A DNA stretch of 64,000 bases from Brachionus koreanus (GCA_016987375.1 PJRA01000524.1:1540691-1604690); one strand, 5' to 3'; positions 1 to 11,397 are shown, counted from the first letter of the stretch. Notes: generated by a model from the letters alone, not told the origin. A program made the numbers and translations.

Positions 1-1190
1 AAATTTATTTCTTAAATTTGCATTTTTTTATCATTAAATTTTTTCTAAAAATTAAAAATAAACTAATGGCAAAATAATTTTTAAAAATTTATTTTTTATT
101 TCAAAAAATTTAAAAATGAAAAATCAATAATTTTAAAATTTTAAAAATTTATTTTAAATTTCTTTCTAAGATTATGAATTCATGATTAACTTTAATTTTT
201 AATTTATAAGTTTTAGATTTATATGATGTAAATGTTGCTAAGAAAATCTCACAATCATGATTTTAAAAATATGATTAGTAGTTTGAAAAAAATCTCTATT
301 ATCTAATTGAGTTTAGAGAGAGTAATAATAATTGGATCGCTTTAGCTCTAACATAATATTAGCACAATTAATCACCTGACAAATGACACTTTCTATTTTT
401 ATCCAAATGTTTTTAGGATAAAAAAAAATTAATAACTCAATTAAAAGAATGTATGAATGATTAACAAACAAAAATCGTTGGGTCTGTTAACCAAGTTCAA
501 TTTCCAAAATCAATTCAATTGAGAGAATAATTTATTTTATTCATAAAATAAAAAAAAATATACTGCCTACTTTTTTATTATTTTAAACTTTAATTTGAAT
601 AAGAGTTTTTTAAAATAATAAAATAAATAATCTAAATAATCCATTTTAAAAGACTTCAATAAACTAATAAAGTATGTTTTCATATTATTTTAGTAAGTAA
701 AATCAAAATTATAGGCCAAATTTAATGAATTTGACGTTGAATTTGAGTTAGAATTTTCTCAAAATTCTCAAAAATCAAAAAAAAATTTTTGCTAAATTTT
801 CTTTATTTCACATTTTATGTGACTCGTTTTTTTTTTTTTTTTAAATGAAAATAAAATTATTTTGTTAATTAAAATTGAATAATTTTATAGTATTTTTGAT
901 TAATGAGTCGATTGAAAAATAAAATTACAAAATGCTTACATGTAAACACTAGAGTATTTACCGTTTTTTTACTAGTAAGGACCGATAAATTTACATTTAT
1001 TTACTTCATTATACAATAATTTTCGAAAAAAACTTGTAAAAATAAGCTAAAATGGCTAAAAAAAGTAAATTTTTAGGCATTTTTTTAGAATTTTCGGATA
1101 ATTCAAAATCACATTTAAATTTGTCCAGCATTGTGAATTTTGGAACAAAAAACAAAAACAAAATTTCTAAATTAAAATAACTTTTTTTCT
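1..1190. other. A+T-rich intergenic stretch
   Basis: I see no supportable gene here. The stretch is dominated by A and T runs, stops are frequent in all six frames, and no tRNA-like boxes or long inverted repeats were recognised. Confidence 0.5.
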
Positions 1191-1199
1191 AAACGTCTA

Positions 1200-1396
1200 A
1201 AAATCGTTGTGTCAACTTTATCAACTGATGCATGGTTTCTATCACCCAAATTTAGTTTGTGCTCTGCTATTAAATTTTAATAATTTTCAAATTCATTTAC
1301 TGTTTTGCACAATGTCAAAATTCTTGCACAAACTAAATTTGGGTTTCACAAACCTTGGATCAGAAGATAAATTTTGCAGAACAATTTTAAAACCCT
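1200..1396. repeat. Palindromic MITE-like inverted repeat
   Basis: A perfect 19-bp inverted repeat (ACCCAAATTTAGTTTGTGC at 1244-1262, complement at 1326-1344) has a 63-nt loop. Outside the perfect core the arms stay recognisably complementary to about 1215 on the left and 1372 on the right, with scattered mismatches. The element abuts the tRNA-derived SINE to its right. A long imperfect palindrome without coding capacity is typical of a decayed MITE or foldback element. Ends and target duplication could not be fixed, so the class is unknown. Confidence 0.5.
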
Positions 1397-1498
1397 TATT
1401 GCAGAGATAGTTTAAAGTTTTTTCTACCATCAGTGGGTTTTGAACCCTCGATCCTCTGCTTGCATGACTACACACAAACCGCTCGGCTATACGGGCTT
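1390..1498 (-). mobile_element. tRNA-derived SINE, copy 1
   Basis: Read on the minus strand from about 1498, the sequence begins like a Ser/Leu-type tRNA: an A-box-like segment (TAGCCGAGCGG) followed 40-50 nt later by a B-box-like segment (GGGTTCAAAACCC). The 3' acceptor strand that would pair with the 5' end is missing, so it is not a functional tRNA. A tail follows containing CTGCAATA. A second copy with the same layout lies at 13383-13491 on the same strand, which argues for a dispersed SINE family and not an isolated tRNA pseudogene. Confidence 0.6.
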
Positions 1499-1628
1499 TT
1501 GTTTAAGAATGATACATTTTGTAAAATTTTTAAAAATTAAAAGACAAATTTAATAAAATTTATTAATAAATTAATTTTTCAAAATAGTTTTAAAAAAAAA
1601 ATCAAAAATTTCGATGAAGAAGAAAAAT

Positions 1629-3253
1629 TTACTCAATCTGAATTTGCTCATAGCCTTGCGGAATCGAGAAAAAGTTTGGATCGAATTTGAAGTCACGTTT
1701 AAAATTTTGAAAACAAACTTTAGCACTTACAGTAGCCACTATTGGAATATCTTTTAAAACGATTAAATAAAATAACAAGAATTGGTATTAAAAAAAAATT
1801 TAAAAGTTACCAATTTTAACCGGAAAACCAGTTGGAAGTTTTAAATCTATAAATTCTTTTAGTCGTCTAAATTTTCCTAGAGGAGCTAGTGCCTCAAGTA
1901 AATTGTTCAACTCGGTTACTTCTAATGGAAATTCTTCTGACTTAAATTTTTTTTTTTAATTTTAAAAAAAAAAACTAATAATTTAAATTTAAACTTTACC
2001 ATTGCAATTTGAGCTCTGAATTCCTTTCGGTTCTCTTTTAATTTAAGCTTTCTTCCGAAAGTCGGAAAATTTTCCACTGAATGATTCATGTACTCATCCC
2101 ATGTGATCAGCCGGGGTTGATTTGTGCCCTCGGCTTTGGAGCCATCTGAGACCAACGATTCAGTTGAATTTTTTTTAAAATCATTCGAAAATTCAAACAC
2201 TTGCTCTTGCGATTTTCCGCCCAAATATTCCAAAAATTTTTTATGTTCCATTTCTTTTTTTTTAAGTTCTTCCGGTGACAAATGCTCAAATCTAACTTTG
2301 CTAACCACATATAAATTTTTAATATCATAAAAAGTAGATAAATATCCATTTACATAGTCTATCTTTGGTTTCTTGCTCAGCCATCCAGTTTCGTTTACTT
2401 CAAACTCGGCTTTTGAAGTGTCTAGTTTAACATGGGCTATTTCAGTAGTGAGCAGAAATTCGATTTCTTTGTCCAATGTCTCTTCATCCATCTCTTGCTC
2501 CTCACTTTTTCTCGGATCTATTCTCATAAAAGTTTTTTTATTATTGTCTAGAAAAACAATAGAGCTTTTGTTTTTTTCTTGTTGAATGTCAATAATAAAA
2601 GTAAGATCGCCTCTTTTCCAATTTAATGGAGAAAAACTCGATTGTTCACCACTTGAGTTTTCACTGTTCTGTGCGGCCCGGGCCACATCTTCCAATGTCG
2701 TATCGATTCTTATTTTTGTGCCGTATTTGTATAGTTTGCACACATCGGACGGCAGAAAACGGCTTACAAATGGTATCCACGTCTCAAAATCCCATTTTAT
2801 TTCAACGTAAAAATCAAGCATTTCTTTAAGAGAAATTTTTATCATTGGAACCGAGTTTTCAAACTCGTTTTTAACTTCTTTAAGAAATTTTTTGTACAAA
2901 ATTTTAACCATTTCTTTATTGCCAAGTGAAATGGCTTCATGTAAAGGTGTCCAAAACTGTTCATTTCTGATTTTTACTCTGCTTCCAGCTGCTAATAAGA
3001 GCTTAGTGGCCTCTAAATTGCCACTCATCACTGTTAAATGCAATACAGTATTTCCATATTGATCTTTTTGTGCCAATTTTTCCTCCAATTCTGCCTTGTT
3101 TAAGCTTTTTGTTAATTTTGTCAGTGTTTTATTGAATTCGTTGATGTCATTTGAAAAAATTGTTTGATGAAGTTCATTGGGACAAGCAGTCAAACTGCTA
3201 TTGTTAAACTTGTATTTAAGAATCATTCTTTTGGATTCGGATTTTTGGTCCAT
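1629..3253 (-). CDS. ANKRD13C: ANKRD13C-like ankyrin/GPCR-chaperone protein
   Basis: Predicted 501-residue protein from three exons: 3253-2000, 1940-1811 and 1750-1629 (introns of 59 and 60 nt with GT-AG ends). Residues about 64-129 form two ankyrin repeats (GNTVLHLTVMSGN and WTPLHEAISLGN). The rest, about 150-495, matches the GPCR-chaperone domain of the ANKRD13 family: WDFETWIPFVSRFLPSDVCK, the RGDLTFI stretch, ITWDEYM, and the terminal EFPLEVTELNNLLEALAP and LPTGFPVKIDIPI segments read across the two introns. No ubiquitin-interacting motifs follow, which points to ANKRD13C and not ANKRD13A/B/D. Known ANKRD13C acts at the ER on G-protein-coupled receptor folding and export; that role is inferred here. 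A naive open frame runs past 2000 into intron 1 and gives a false C-terminus. A minus-strand AATAAA lies at 1559-1564. Confidence 0.92.
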
Positions 3254-4642
3254 GCTTAGAAAATATGAAATTCTTCTACCCTTGGTTGATTTTTACTTTA
3301 TTTTCATAATTATTTTGTTTCTTTCAAAATAGCAAAAATAATTCATTTGCCCTGATAAACATAAATTAATTAAATGCTAAAATTTTACTAAATTATATTT
3401 GATAAGATTTTAATTTGTCTTTAAAATTTAGAGCAAAAAATGGTTACTAAATATCCTAGTTGGATTTTAACTAATAAATTAAAGTTTGTAATAAATAAAA
3501 GCATTTTTTTTGTGTATACCATTTAAAAAAAAAAGAAAGACGTAAATTTACAAAAGAAAAATCTTTTTTCTTCAAAATGATGGGAAAAAAAGAAGAAAAC
3601 AAGAAGTCCAGAAAATTTAATTTTTGAATTAATTTATATAGTATATTTTAGTATTAATTTATATCTAATGACTCTCAAAAAGTCGAACTTTTTGAGTCGT
3701 AAAAAAAGATAGAAAATGAATTGAGCTGGTCGCAAGGGTTGTCAAGTTCGTTTCAATTCAGAAAAATTTGAATAACTTTTTTACTAAAATAGATAGTTTA
3801 GTTCTGTAAAATGCTTTATTATGAGCAACTGTGCAATTACATTGCAGAGATTTTCAGACACAGATTTTCGGATTTTTTAAGCAAAGTTGCTTAAACATTA
3901 AGCGTTTTACAGAACTAAATTATCCATTTCAGTAAAAAAGTTATTCAAATTTTTCTGAATTGAAACGAACTTCACAACTCCCTGATCGCAATCATTAAAA
4001 AAATTGAAAGCGAACTGCATCCTTTCTATTAAGGAAATCAAGTTCCTAAAAGTGTCGATATTAAAAGAATTTTTCAACCATCTGATAAATTAGAAAAATA
4101 TAACAAAGTCAAAAGATAGTTGGCTTAAAAGAATAGAATTAGAACAAATAAATGATCCACAAAATGATGAATCGAACAAGCAGTCGAAGATTCATTCCCA
4201 TCGAGGACAAAAAGCGTAATGTATACATGAGTCATTCATTAAGCCTGTCAAAAAATTATTTTCGATAAGAACTTATTACTAATAAGCCGTCTTTATAAGA
4301 TCACAATTTTTCTTTCTTTTTGAATAATTTTGTAGCAACCATTTGGCTATAATTAGAAATGAGTCAAATAGAATAGAATAAATTTTTTTGCTTATTAAAT
4401 ATTTAATTAATGATAATTATATTTTTTTTAATATTTTTCTAAAAATATTTGTAAACTTTTTCAGATAAAAATTATATTTTTGATAAATAAAAAAAAATTG
4501 TAAAAATAAAACAATGATATTAAATTTAATGTCGTTTTTTAACTTTATAGCATGAAAACATGAAAAGATAAAAGCAATTCAATTATAATTTAAAATGATT
4601 TTTATTTTAACTGTAAAAACTAAGTATTAGCCAAGAAACAAA
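3254..4642. other. Intergenic region between ANKRD13C and the kinase gene
   Basis: Holds the promoter sides of two divergent genes and the foldback MITE at 3735-3982. The remainder is A+T-rich with no open frame I can support. The 4000-4200 segment has a less biased composition but is broken by stops. Confidence 0.5.
3735..3982. mobile_element. hAT-like foldback MITE
   Basis: About 80-bp near-perfect inverted arms: the left begins AGGGTTGTCAAGTTCGTTTC and the right is its complement, ending GAAACGAACTTCACAACTCCC. Arms run to about 3820 and from about 3895, with a loop of roughly 75 nt. Candidate 8-bp target duplications flank it: TGGTCGCA at 3727-3734 and TGATCGCA at 3983-3990 (one mismatch). 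An 8-bp duplication and a terminal AGGG are usual for hAT-derived MITEs. There is no coding capacity. The exact right end is uncertain by one or two bases. Confidence 0.68.
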
Positions 4643-5773
4643 ATGCTAAATAAATACCATTTTGATAGAGAAATAAAACGAGGAGGATTCGGCGTTGCTT
4701 ATTTGGTCAATGACTTAAAGGAAAAAAAAAGCGTATTGTTTTTTCTGTTGGCAAATTTTTATTTCAAACTTTAATTTAACAAAAGTAAGGTAATAAAAAA
4801 AATATCTTTGGAAAATATGAAGCCAGAGGAAACTGACCTTTTGAGTCGAGAAGCCGAAATTTTGTCCAGAATTGAGCATAATCATGTACTATTATTTTTT
4901 GAGTCATTTTTTGAAAATGAAAATTTTTACCTTGTCACTGAATACTGTGAGGGCGGTGACTTAAATGATTTTCTTAAATTAAAAAAGACTACAGGACAAA
5001 ATCTGAGGGAAAAATTGGTCATAGAATCAACAGCCCAACTGCTTTCTGCTTTAGATTGTTTGCACTCAAATGGAATTATTCATCGAGATTTAAAAACGAG
5101 AAATGTTTTTATAAAGAAAATCAAAAATGAAGGAGAAGATAAAATTCATTTAGTAATAGGTGACTTTGGAATTTCCAAAGGAATACTAGATACTAGAAGT
5201 CTTTCATGTGCTAATCATTTTAAAGGAACTATAAGTTATGCAAGTCCCGAAAGATATTGCGGTAATTATGACTTTAAATGTGATATTTGGGCTCTAGGTT
5301 GTATCGTCTATGAAATGTGTACATTTGAACTTGCTTTTTCAGGAGATAATATGCCCCAAATTATTTTAAAAATTGTACAATATAATGCTCCAGAACTACC
5401 GGTAACTTATTCAAGTGAATTAAATTTAGTTTACAAAAGGTATTATGAAAAATAGCTTTTAGAAAAATATATTCATTTTTAGATCGTTAAAGAATGCTAG
5501 AGAAAAGTCCAGAAAAAAGACCGACAGCTAAGCAATTATTAAAAGATGATTATTTCAGCAGGAATATTAAATTGAGCGAACCCAGCAATCTCTTTAAGAT
5601 AAAAAATGATAGGTGAGAAATTTAATTGGAAAATTGGAAAAAAAGTTTTAAATAAGAATTGAAGATTTCAATATACGGTTAAGAATGAGTTGGAAAATAA
5701 TGGTTTTATTGATGACGATGAAGATGTTATTTTTAAAAAAAAAAATAATGGTGAATTTCTTTCTAATTTTTAG
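4643..5773 (+). CDS. NIMA-related (NEK-like) Ser/Thr protein kinase
   Basis: Four exons (4643-4732, 4790-5439, 5493-5612, 5665-5773) give a 322-residue protein that is nearly all kinase domain. Visible elements: a glycine loop RGGFGVAYLV near the N-terminus, the ATP lysine in VIKK (residue 33), HRDLKTRNVF (catalytic Asp130, Asn135), GDFG (155-157), activation segment GTISYASPE, and the C-lobe EKSPEKRPTAKQLL. HRDLKTxN and the RxTAxxLL end are characteristic of NEK kinases. After the domain only a short acidic tail remains (about 35 residues), so the long coiled-coil tail of classical NEKs is absent. Splice acceptors were chosen because they alone preserve the kinase motifs; the last exon is the least certain. 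A poly(A) signal AATAAA lies at 5803-5808. Confidence 0.85.
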
Positions 5774-6640
5774 CTATATTGAATTTTAATATTAAAATTT
5801 AAAATAAAAATCAGAAAAATTTTTATTTTCTTAGAAAATTATGAAAAATATAGATTCTAAATTTTAGATTTAAAAATATTTTTTAATGCTTAAAACAAAA
5901 TGACCACTCTTAAGCTTTGATACACTCAGTTTTTTCACAAGCAACTTCATACCATTCAATTGAACTAGGAATTTAATGTATTTGGACTTAATTTGTTATT
6001 TAAATTTAGAAAATAATCTTAATTTGACTTTGACAAAAAATTTTTTCGATCATTCAAAAAAATCTATACACTATTGTATACTCATCTTTTTTTTAGTCGT
6101 ATTAGCACTCAAAACCCGGAGGGGTCTGTTTAGCGCTTGACGCTACATATTTTCTTTGTCTTCAATCAAATAAATTTATTTATTTATTTAATTCACTTAT
6201 TGCCATATTCTGGCTATTTAAAAAAAAATTAAATTTTTATAAAGATATCAAATTTCAATAAGATTAAATTTTTTTTAATTAAATTAACAAAATAGATATG
6301 ATAATTTTTGAAAAGTTTTTTTTCAATCAGAACTCTTGAATCAAAATAATTAAACTTATTTTCATGAAATAGAAAGTAAAAAGAAAAAGTAACACAAAGC
6401 GTCGAAAAAAACCTTTCGAGTTTTATGTATTAAGTCATTTTGTTTTGACTTGCATCATGCAGTTATTATTCTTAGATTTTAGTAGCAACCATTTATTCCA
6501 TGTTAAATACTCTACCTATGATTAGTATTGGGTACAGTCAGTGACCGCCACTTATTCACTTTAGAAATTTGTAACTTATAAATTTCTTGTCTTTTTAATT
6601 TTCGCTCTAAATGGTAGAATAAGGAAAAAAATAAGTTCAA
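5774..6640. other. Intergenic region with a TIR element
   Basis: No gene seen. It contains the terminal-inverted-repeat element at 6102-6433, a short (TTTA)n run near 6168-6192 and otherwise A+T-rich sequence. Confidence 0.5.
6102..6433. mobile_element. TIR MITE family A, copy 1
   Basis: The left end TTAGCACTCAAAACCCGGAG is matched, inverted and diverged, by the right end at about 6400-6433 (rc TTAATACATAAAACTCGAAA). An internal subterminal block AAAAAGTAACACAAA, then GTCGAAAAAA, recurs in the same relative position in a second copy at 32056-32299. No coding capacity. The ends resemble no named superfamily I can assign with certainty; TTAA/TTAG at the edges might be remnants of a TTAA target. 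Confidence 0.5.
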
Positions 6641-6647
6641 TAAAATC

Positions 6648-6653
6648 TTTATT
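6648..6653 (-). terminator. Poly(A) signal of the neuropeptide-like gene
   Basis: AATAAA on the minus strand, about 70 nt downstream of the stop codon of the candidate neuropeptide precursor. Confidence 0.45.
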
Positions 6654-6720
6654 TAAATCATTTGGTTAATATTGGCAAAAAAATCATATGGCATGTAAAA
6701 GTTTAAAAAAAACAAAATGC

Positions 6721-7140
6721 TTAATTAATGCTACGTTTTCGTTTTCCGTAAGCCAATTCCCATCCAGGTCGTCGTCGATCATCTTTGCCCAACGATCTTC
6801 CAAAAGCTCTCTTATACATTGATTTATCTGGCTTTAGATAAACTTGATTTAAAATGTGTTCCAAAAGTCTCAGCTTGTTTAGATATTCTTGAACAATCAT
6901 TTGACTCGATTCAAGCTCAGAAGAATCGTAGACGTCGTAGTCTCCGCTTTTTTCCAAGATTGGCGAGTCAAAAACTGGACTGTATTGTTTGGATTTTCTA
7001 TTCATGTCTTTGCAAGAAAAAATTAAACTGGAAAAAAACAAAAATTGGCACTTACAGTCACAATTCACCAAATAAAAATTTAGTGAGCTTACAACAACTA
7101 ATATGACTAGGAGTTTGGAGCTTACGATCACACGATCCAT
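6721..7140 (-). CDS. Candidate amidated neuropeptide precursor
   Basis: Two exons, 7140-7056 and 7007-6721, separated by a 48-nt in-frame intron (GTAAGT to CAAAG). Spliced length is 123 residues; unspliced it still reads through as 139. The N-terminus is a clear signal peptide (MDRVIVSSKLLVILVVVSS). Near the C-terminus is a prohormone layout: a KR site, then AFGRSLGKDDRRRPGWELAY, then GKRKR, an amidation plus dibasic cleavage signal. The likely product is either a 20-residue amidated peptide or, after cleavage at RRR, PGWELAY-amide. I do not recognise the family; the ELAY-amide end is not that of NPY, GnRH or calcitonin types. Minus-strand TATA-like boxes at 7162-7169 and 7184-7191 lie just upstream of the ATG. 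The secreted role is inferred from layout alone. Confidence 0.65.
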   Translation of the reverse strand: MDRVIVSSKLLVILVVVSSLNFYLVNCDCKCQFLFFSSLIFSCKDMNRKSKQYSPVFDSPILEKSGDYDVYDSSELESSQMIVQEYLNKLRLLEHILNQVYLKPDKSMYKRAFGRSLGKDDRRRPGWELAYGKRKRSIN

Positions 7141-7191
7141 CTCTGAGTCTTATTCTTTTGCTTTTTATATTTTTGCTAGAAGTTTTTTATA

Positions 7192-9509
7192 CTAAATTAA
7201 AATGAAAAAAGCTTTCAATAATGTGATTTATTTATAGGTAAATTTGAAACGAGGAAAAATTCTTTTGTATAGATAATATGTTGTTTAATGGGAAATGATC
7301 TAATGAAAAGCTTCAATTTAGGCTGATATGAATTAAAATTTCCGCTTCCATTAGACCCCTTTTTTCGTAAATTAGCCGAGTTTGTCCTTATCTACAACTG
7401 ATCTTTTTAAATTTTGAAATATCTAAATGGAATTTTAAAAATTTAAATTTCCTTATCAGAAAACTCCTAAATAAAATGAAATTTACGTTGCTTCTCAAAA
7501 TTTGTCTTGTTATGACATTTAGAATTTTATTTGTTAAAAAAAACAACTACATATTTTTTTCTTTTTGATTCAGTCAAATTTATTCTGAATTTTTTCAAAA
7601 TTTTAAAACAACTAGTTCTATTTTTTTAACTTAAAAAAAAATAATTAAAAAACATCTAATTTTAATATTACTTTCAAAAATAAATAAATACCACAAAATA
7701 ATTAAAAAAAAAAAAGAAGTGAAAAATGAAATTTCAATCGTAGCTCAAATATTTTCCAATTTACGCTATTACACTAATGTAAAACTTTTATAAAGAAATC
7801 AATAGATTTTTAAATTTTATTAAATTTTTTCTCCAACTACATCAATAACCACTAATGAGTACGATTTTATCTTAGATCAAATTTTTAAAAGTGAATTGAT
7901 TTTTCAAAAACTAAATTTACGTTTAATCCTATCCGAAAAAGGATACCGGAATAATTATAAAGATTTCAAAAATTTTTATTTTTTAAATACACAAACAATC
8001 GAGGATAAAAGATTTAAATCAATTTATTTAAGGTTTTTATTTCTAAATAAATGATCTAGGAAATAATCTTTATTTTTGATTTCAATTAAGCTTTTAGAAA
8101 TAACAGACTCAATCAATTTGTGTTTTGTTTGTGGCATCGAGAAAAGGATTTTAAACACCTGGTTATTACATTTTTCTAAGTCATTTTACAATTTTTGTGT
8201 AGGAGTTATTTGAAATTAAAAAAAACAATAACTAATAACAAGTTTTGTGAAATTTAGCACAATAGAACAGAACAAAAAGTTAAAAATTATTATAACTTTT
8301 CTTTTAAAAGTCAAAAGCAAGTTCTGTGAATACAAAATGGTGCAACATTCAAAGTTGCACTATTATGAACAATGTAATTTAGCATTTTTTAAATTTTGAC
8401 AAATTTGCCTTTAGTGCATTTTGCAGAGATTTTGCACATCATTAGCAGACATTGACTTTTGATGCAACTAAGTAGGTTGCAGTTTGTTGCACTTAAAGAA
8501 CTAATTAAAAAGCCTCAAAAAAAAAGTTATAAACTTTGTCACCAAACCCTAATTACCTTCAGAAATAAATTTTTTTCTATACTAATTTATTATTTTAAAA
8601 AAAAATGGCCTCCTTTTTTAAAAATTGAAAGTAAAAAATTCTTAGAATAAATTGCCGTTTTAAAATTATAGAAATCACATTTTAAAATTGTAAATTTTGA
8701 ATTTTAGATTCTAAAAAATATTTTATGCCAGTCAACTACATAATTTTTAAATTTAAAAATCGAAATTATGAGTTTTCAATTCAAGTTTTATTTTCTGACC
8801 GAATGTTTATTTGATTTCGTAGAATTAAATTTTTATTTGAAAAAGGATTAAAAATTAGTTTTTAATTTAAAAAAATTTTCAAATATATTTTTTTTAATTT
8901 TTCTTAAATTATGATTAAAAAATTTTATTGCATTAGTAATTGAAAAAATTGTCAAAAATACCAAACTCGATAAATGAATCTAAATGTTTGTTTATTACTT
9001 TCAAAATTAAAATAAAATCTTAGTAATTTATTTCTCCATAATTAAGAAAATATTTGCTAACAAAGTGAAAAACAACAAAATATTTTTTTTAAATTAAATC
9101 CACTTTTGTTTTATGTTTTCAAAAAGAGTTTAAATCAAATTTTTCAATGGTAATGATGAAATTACTAAAATTTAAAGTTAATAATTATATCTGTTAATTT
9201 AAAATTTAATCCAAAAATAACTTAACTTTTCAGTCGATTTTATCATATTATTGAAATTATAAATTTGAATTAAATATTTTGCATAATTACAATTAGACTA
9301 CCGTTTAGCTCGACCAGATGACCCTAAAAATTTTTCTCCAAATTAAAATAATCAAAATGAAACTTAAAAATGACTGTTATCATTGGAAAGAAAAATTAAA
9401 AGAGCCAAAATAAATTAAAATTTAAAAATTTAGACTCGTAGAAGATAACAAAAACAATACATGAGATAAATTGAAATTAAAGAAACAAGAAAACTCTCGC
9501 TTAGCATAA
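7192..9509. other. Long intergenic region
   Basis: No gene supported. Mostly A+T-rich sequence. At 8200-8551 there is a weak repeat-like block rich in GTTGCA/TGCAAC words, including a perfect hairpin GTGCAAC-7 nt-GTTGCAC at 8340-8360 and the string TTGCAGAGATTTT also present inside the MITE at 3735-3982. It may be a much-decayed relative of that element. Confidence 0.4.
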
Positions 9510-9524
9510 ATGAAACTAAAATGA
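9510..9524 (+). promoter_or_regulatory. Tiny uORF overlapping the AKAP10 start codon
   Basis: ATG AAA CTA AAA TGA: a four-codon upstream ORF whose stop codon overlaps the AKAP10 initiation codon in an ATGA arrangement. If the 5' UTR includes it, the main ORF would be reached by leaky scanning or by re-initiation. Confidence 0.4.
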
Positions 9525-11366
9525 GTTTTCAAATCGAACTGGTTAAGGAGCCCAGGCTCCTAGATCAAATACCCGGGTACGATCAAATAATGACCGATTT
9601 GGGTAAATTCATTTTTATGTCAAAATTTAAATACTAGTTAGATTTAGGTAAAGGTGCCATTAATGGAAATTTCGGTCTAGATGAACGAAAATCAAAATTA
9701 GCTCATTCTCTCAAAGATATTTTGTTTGATCAACAAAATGATGAAATTTCTTTCTATGTTTTATTTATGGATTCAATAAATGCTTCAAATTTGGTGAAAT
9801 TTTTGCTTGATGTTAACAATTTCGAACAGATTGGAAACAATTTAGAATTTAATTTAAAAAATGTTCGCGAATATGAGGGTAAAAGATGAAAAGCAAAATA
9901 TATTTATTAAATTAAATTATTTAATTCTTAGGAACCTGTCGAGATGCTATTTCTATTTTTGAAAAATATGTCTCAAAAGATGCTAAATATTCAATAGATC
10001 TAAAAGATGATATGATAACTCAAATTATAAGTATAATTCAAATTTTGGAATAATTTTTCGTTTATATTTTTCTCATTTTAGCCGCAATCTGTCCGGAAAA
10101 CAACCAATTAATTGATCTTAAGTGCTTTGATCAAGCCAAAGACTATGTGTATGCAATACTCGAAAAGTAATATCATAATTACAGTATTTTAAAATTAAAA
10201 TAAATAAATTTTTTTTCCTAATGTTTACTTAAACAATTTACCTTTATTTTTTTGAAATTATAGAAGAATATAAATATTCAAAAAAAAAAATTTTTTTTAT
10301 TTATAGATCTTATGAGCAATATCTAGTCAGCGAATATCACTGTAAATATGTTCAAACTATACTGGACTCAAAAACTTTGAAATTATCCGATTTTCTTTAT
10401 GATGACTTTGCAGTTGTTTTTTTTCTTGAAGTAATTTAAAATTTGATTTTAAAAAATTTAACCATAACTTTTGAATGAAGTATCTTGAACAAGAAAAAGT
10501 TAGTAATTTGCTGAAATTTTGGATTCAAGCAGATAATTTTACCAAAAATCTACAACTATTGCAAACATTCGATTCGCCAACTGACAAAAGCCAGCTTGAA
10601 GAGCTGTACAAACAGTGGCAAAACGATGCAATCATAATATATGATAAGTAAAATTTTTTAAGAGAAAAATTTTTATTTTCTAAAATAACACTCTTTTAAA
10701 AGCTATATTAGTTTGCAAGCTAAGTGTCCACTTGGGTTTGATGATCTTGTGAGACGTCAGGTTGAAGTAAATATTTGTCAATTAGAAGACAGTGATGTTG
10801 AAGATTTAGAATATGTTTTGAACACTTATTCAAATTGTTTTTACATTCCACTATTGATTGTGTTCAATATTTTGGACAAAAGATATTTTGAAAAATTTCT
10901 CAATAGTGAAATGTTTCAAAAATACAGAAGCGAAATACTTGGAAATACAAAATTTAAGCAGAATTCATTTTTAAAATTTGAAGAAAAGCCAATTAATGCG
11001 GCACCGAAATCGAATAATTCTGAATTATGGTCTAATCCTTTGAGTGCAAATATGCAAATAGGAAAAATAGATAGGTTTGGAAGATTTGTTCGCTATTTGG
11101 AAAGAGAACCAGGCATTAAAGTGGCTAATGATCAACTGGCAAATAATTTAGACGATGACATTTGGCAGTTGTATGATGATTCAGAAAAATCCATTCAAAT
11201 GAATAGAAAAAATAACAATTTTAGTCTAAGAGAAAAACTTGAAAAATTAAAGAGCTTTATGCCTCTTGCATCTTCGCCCAAATTTACTCGGGACGATTAT
11301 GAGGCTGCTGAGCGCATTGCTGCAAATCTAGTCAACGAGGTTATAAAATTAAATCAATCAAATTAA
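9521..11366 (+). CDS. AKAP10: AKAP10 / D-AKAP2-like dual RGS, PKA-anchoring protein
   Basis: Seven exons: 9521-9602, 9642-9878, 9932-10030, 10082-10166, 10307-10430, 10481-10647, 10703-11366; 485 residues. Two tandem RGS domains are readable across the introns. The first opens with SLKDILFD and ends with AKDYVYAILEKSYEQYLVSE. The second opens with SDFLYDDFAVVFFLEYLEQE and NLLKFWIQADNF and ends with RYFEKFLNSEMFQKY. Then come the conserved KIDRFGRFVRYLEREP segment and, at residues 466-481, an amphipathic helix AAERIAANLVNEVIKL expected to dock PKA regulatory subunits. This order (RGS-RGS-PKA-binding helix) is that of AKAP10. The C-terminus NQSN lacks the PDZ ligand of vertebrate forms. The first intron is only 39 nt. 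Known AKAP10 tethers PKA at membranes and endosomes; function here is by homology. Confidence 0.85.
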
Positions 11367-11384
11367 AAAACTATTTTCTCATTA

Positions 11385-11397
11385 AATAAATTTTATT
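11385..11397. terminator. Bidirectional poly(A) signal AATAAATTTTATT
   Basis: AATAAA for the plus-strand AKAP10 gene (11385-11390) and its inverse TTTATT for the minus-strand bZIP gene (11392-11397) are almost contiguous. The two stop codons face each other about 60 bp apart, so both genes probably end within this short palindrome. Confidence 0.6.

Noticed and set aside
1293..1475. 60-codon minus-strand open frame
   Set aside because: It lies over the SINE head and the inverted repeat; the frame is a by-product of the repeat.
1940..1999. C-terminal extension of the ANKRD13C open frame (VKFKFKLLVFFFKIKKK)
   Set aside because: This is intron 1: GTAAAG donor and TTTAAG acceptor restore the conserved C-terminal part of the family in two further exons.
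6165..6195. (TTTA)n microsatellite
   Set aside because: Too short to report as a repeat locus in such A+T-rich DNA.
8200..8551. Full second copy of the 3.7-kb foldback element
   Set aside because: Only short words (TTGCAGAGATTTT, GTTGCA) are shared; arms and target duplication could not be matched, so it is mentioned only in the intergenic note.
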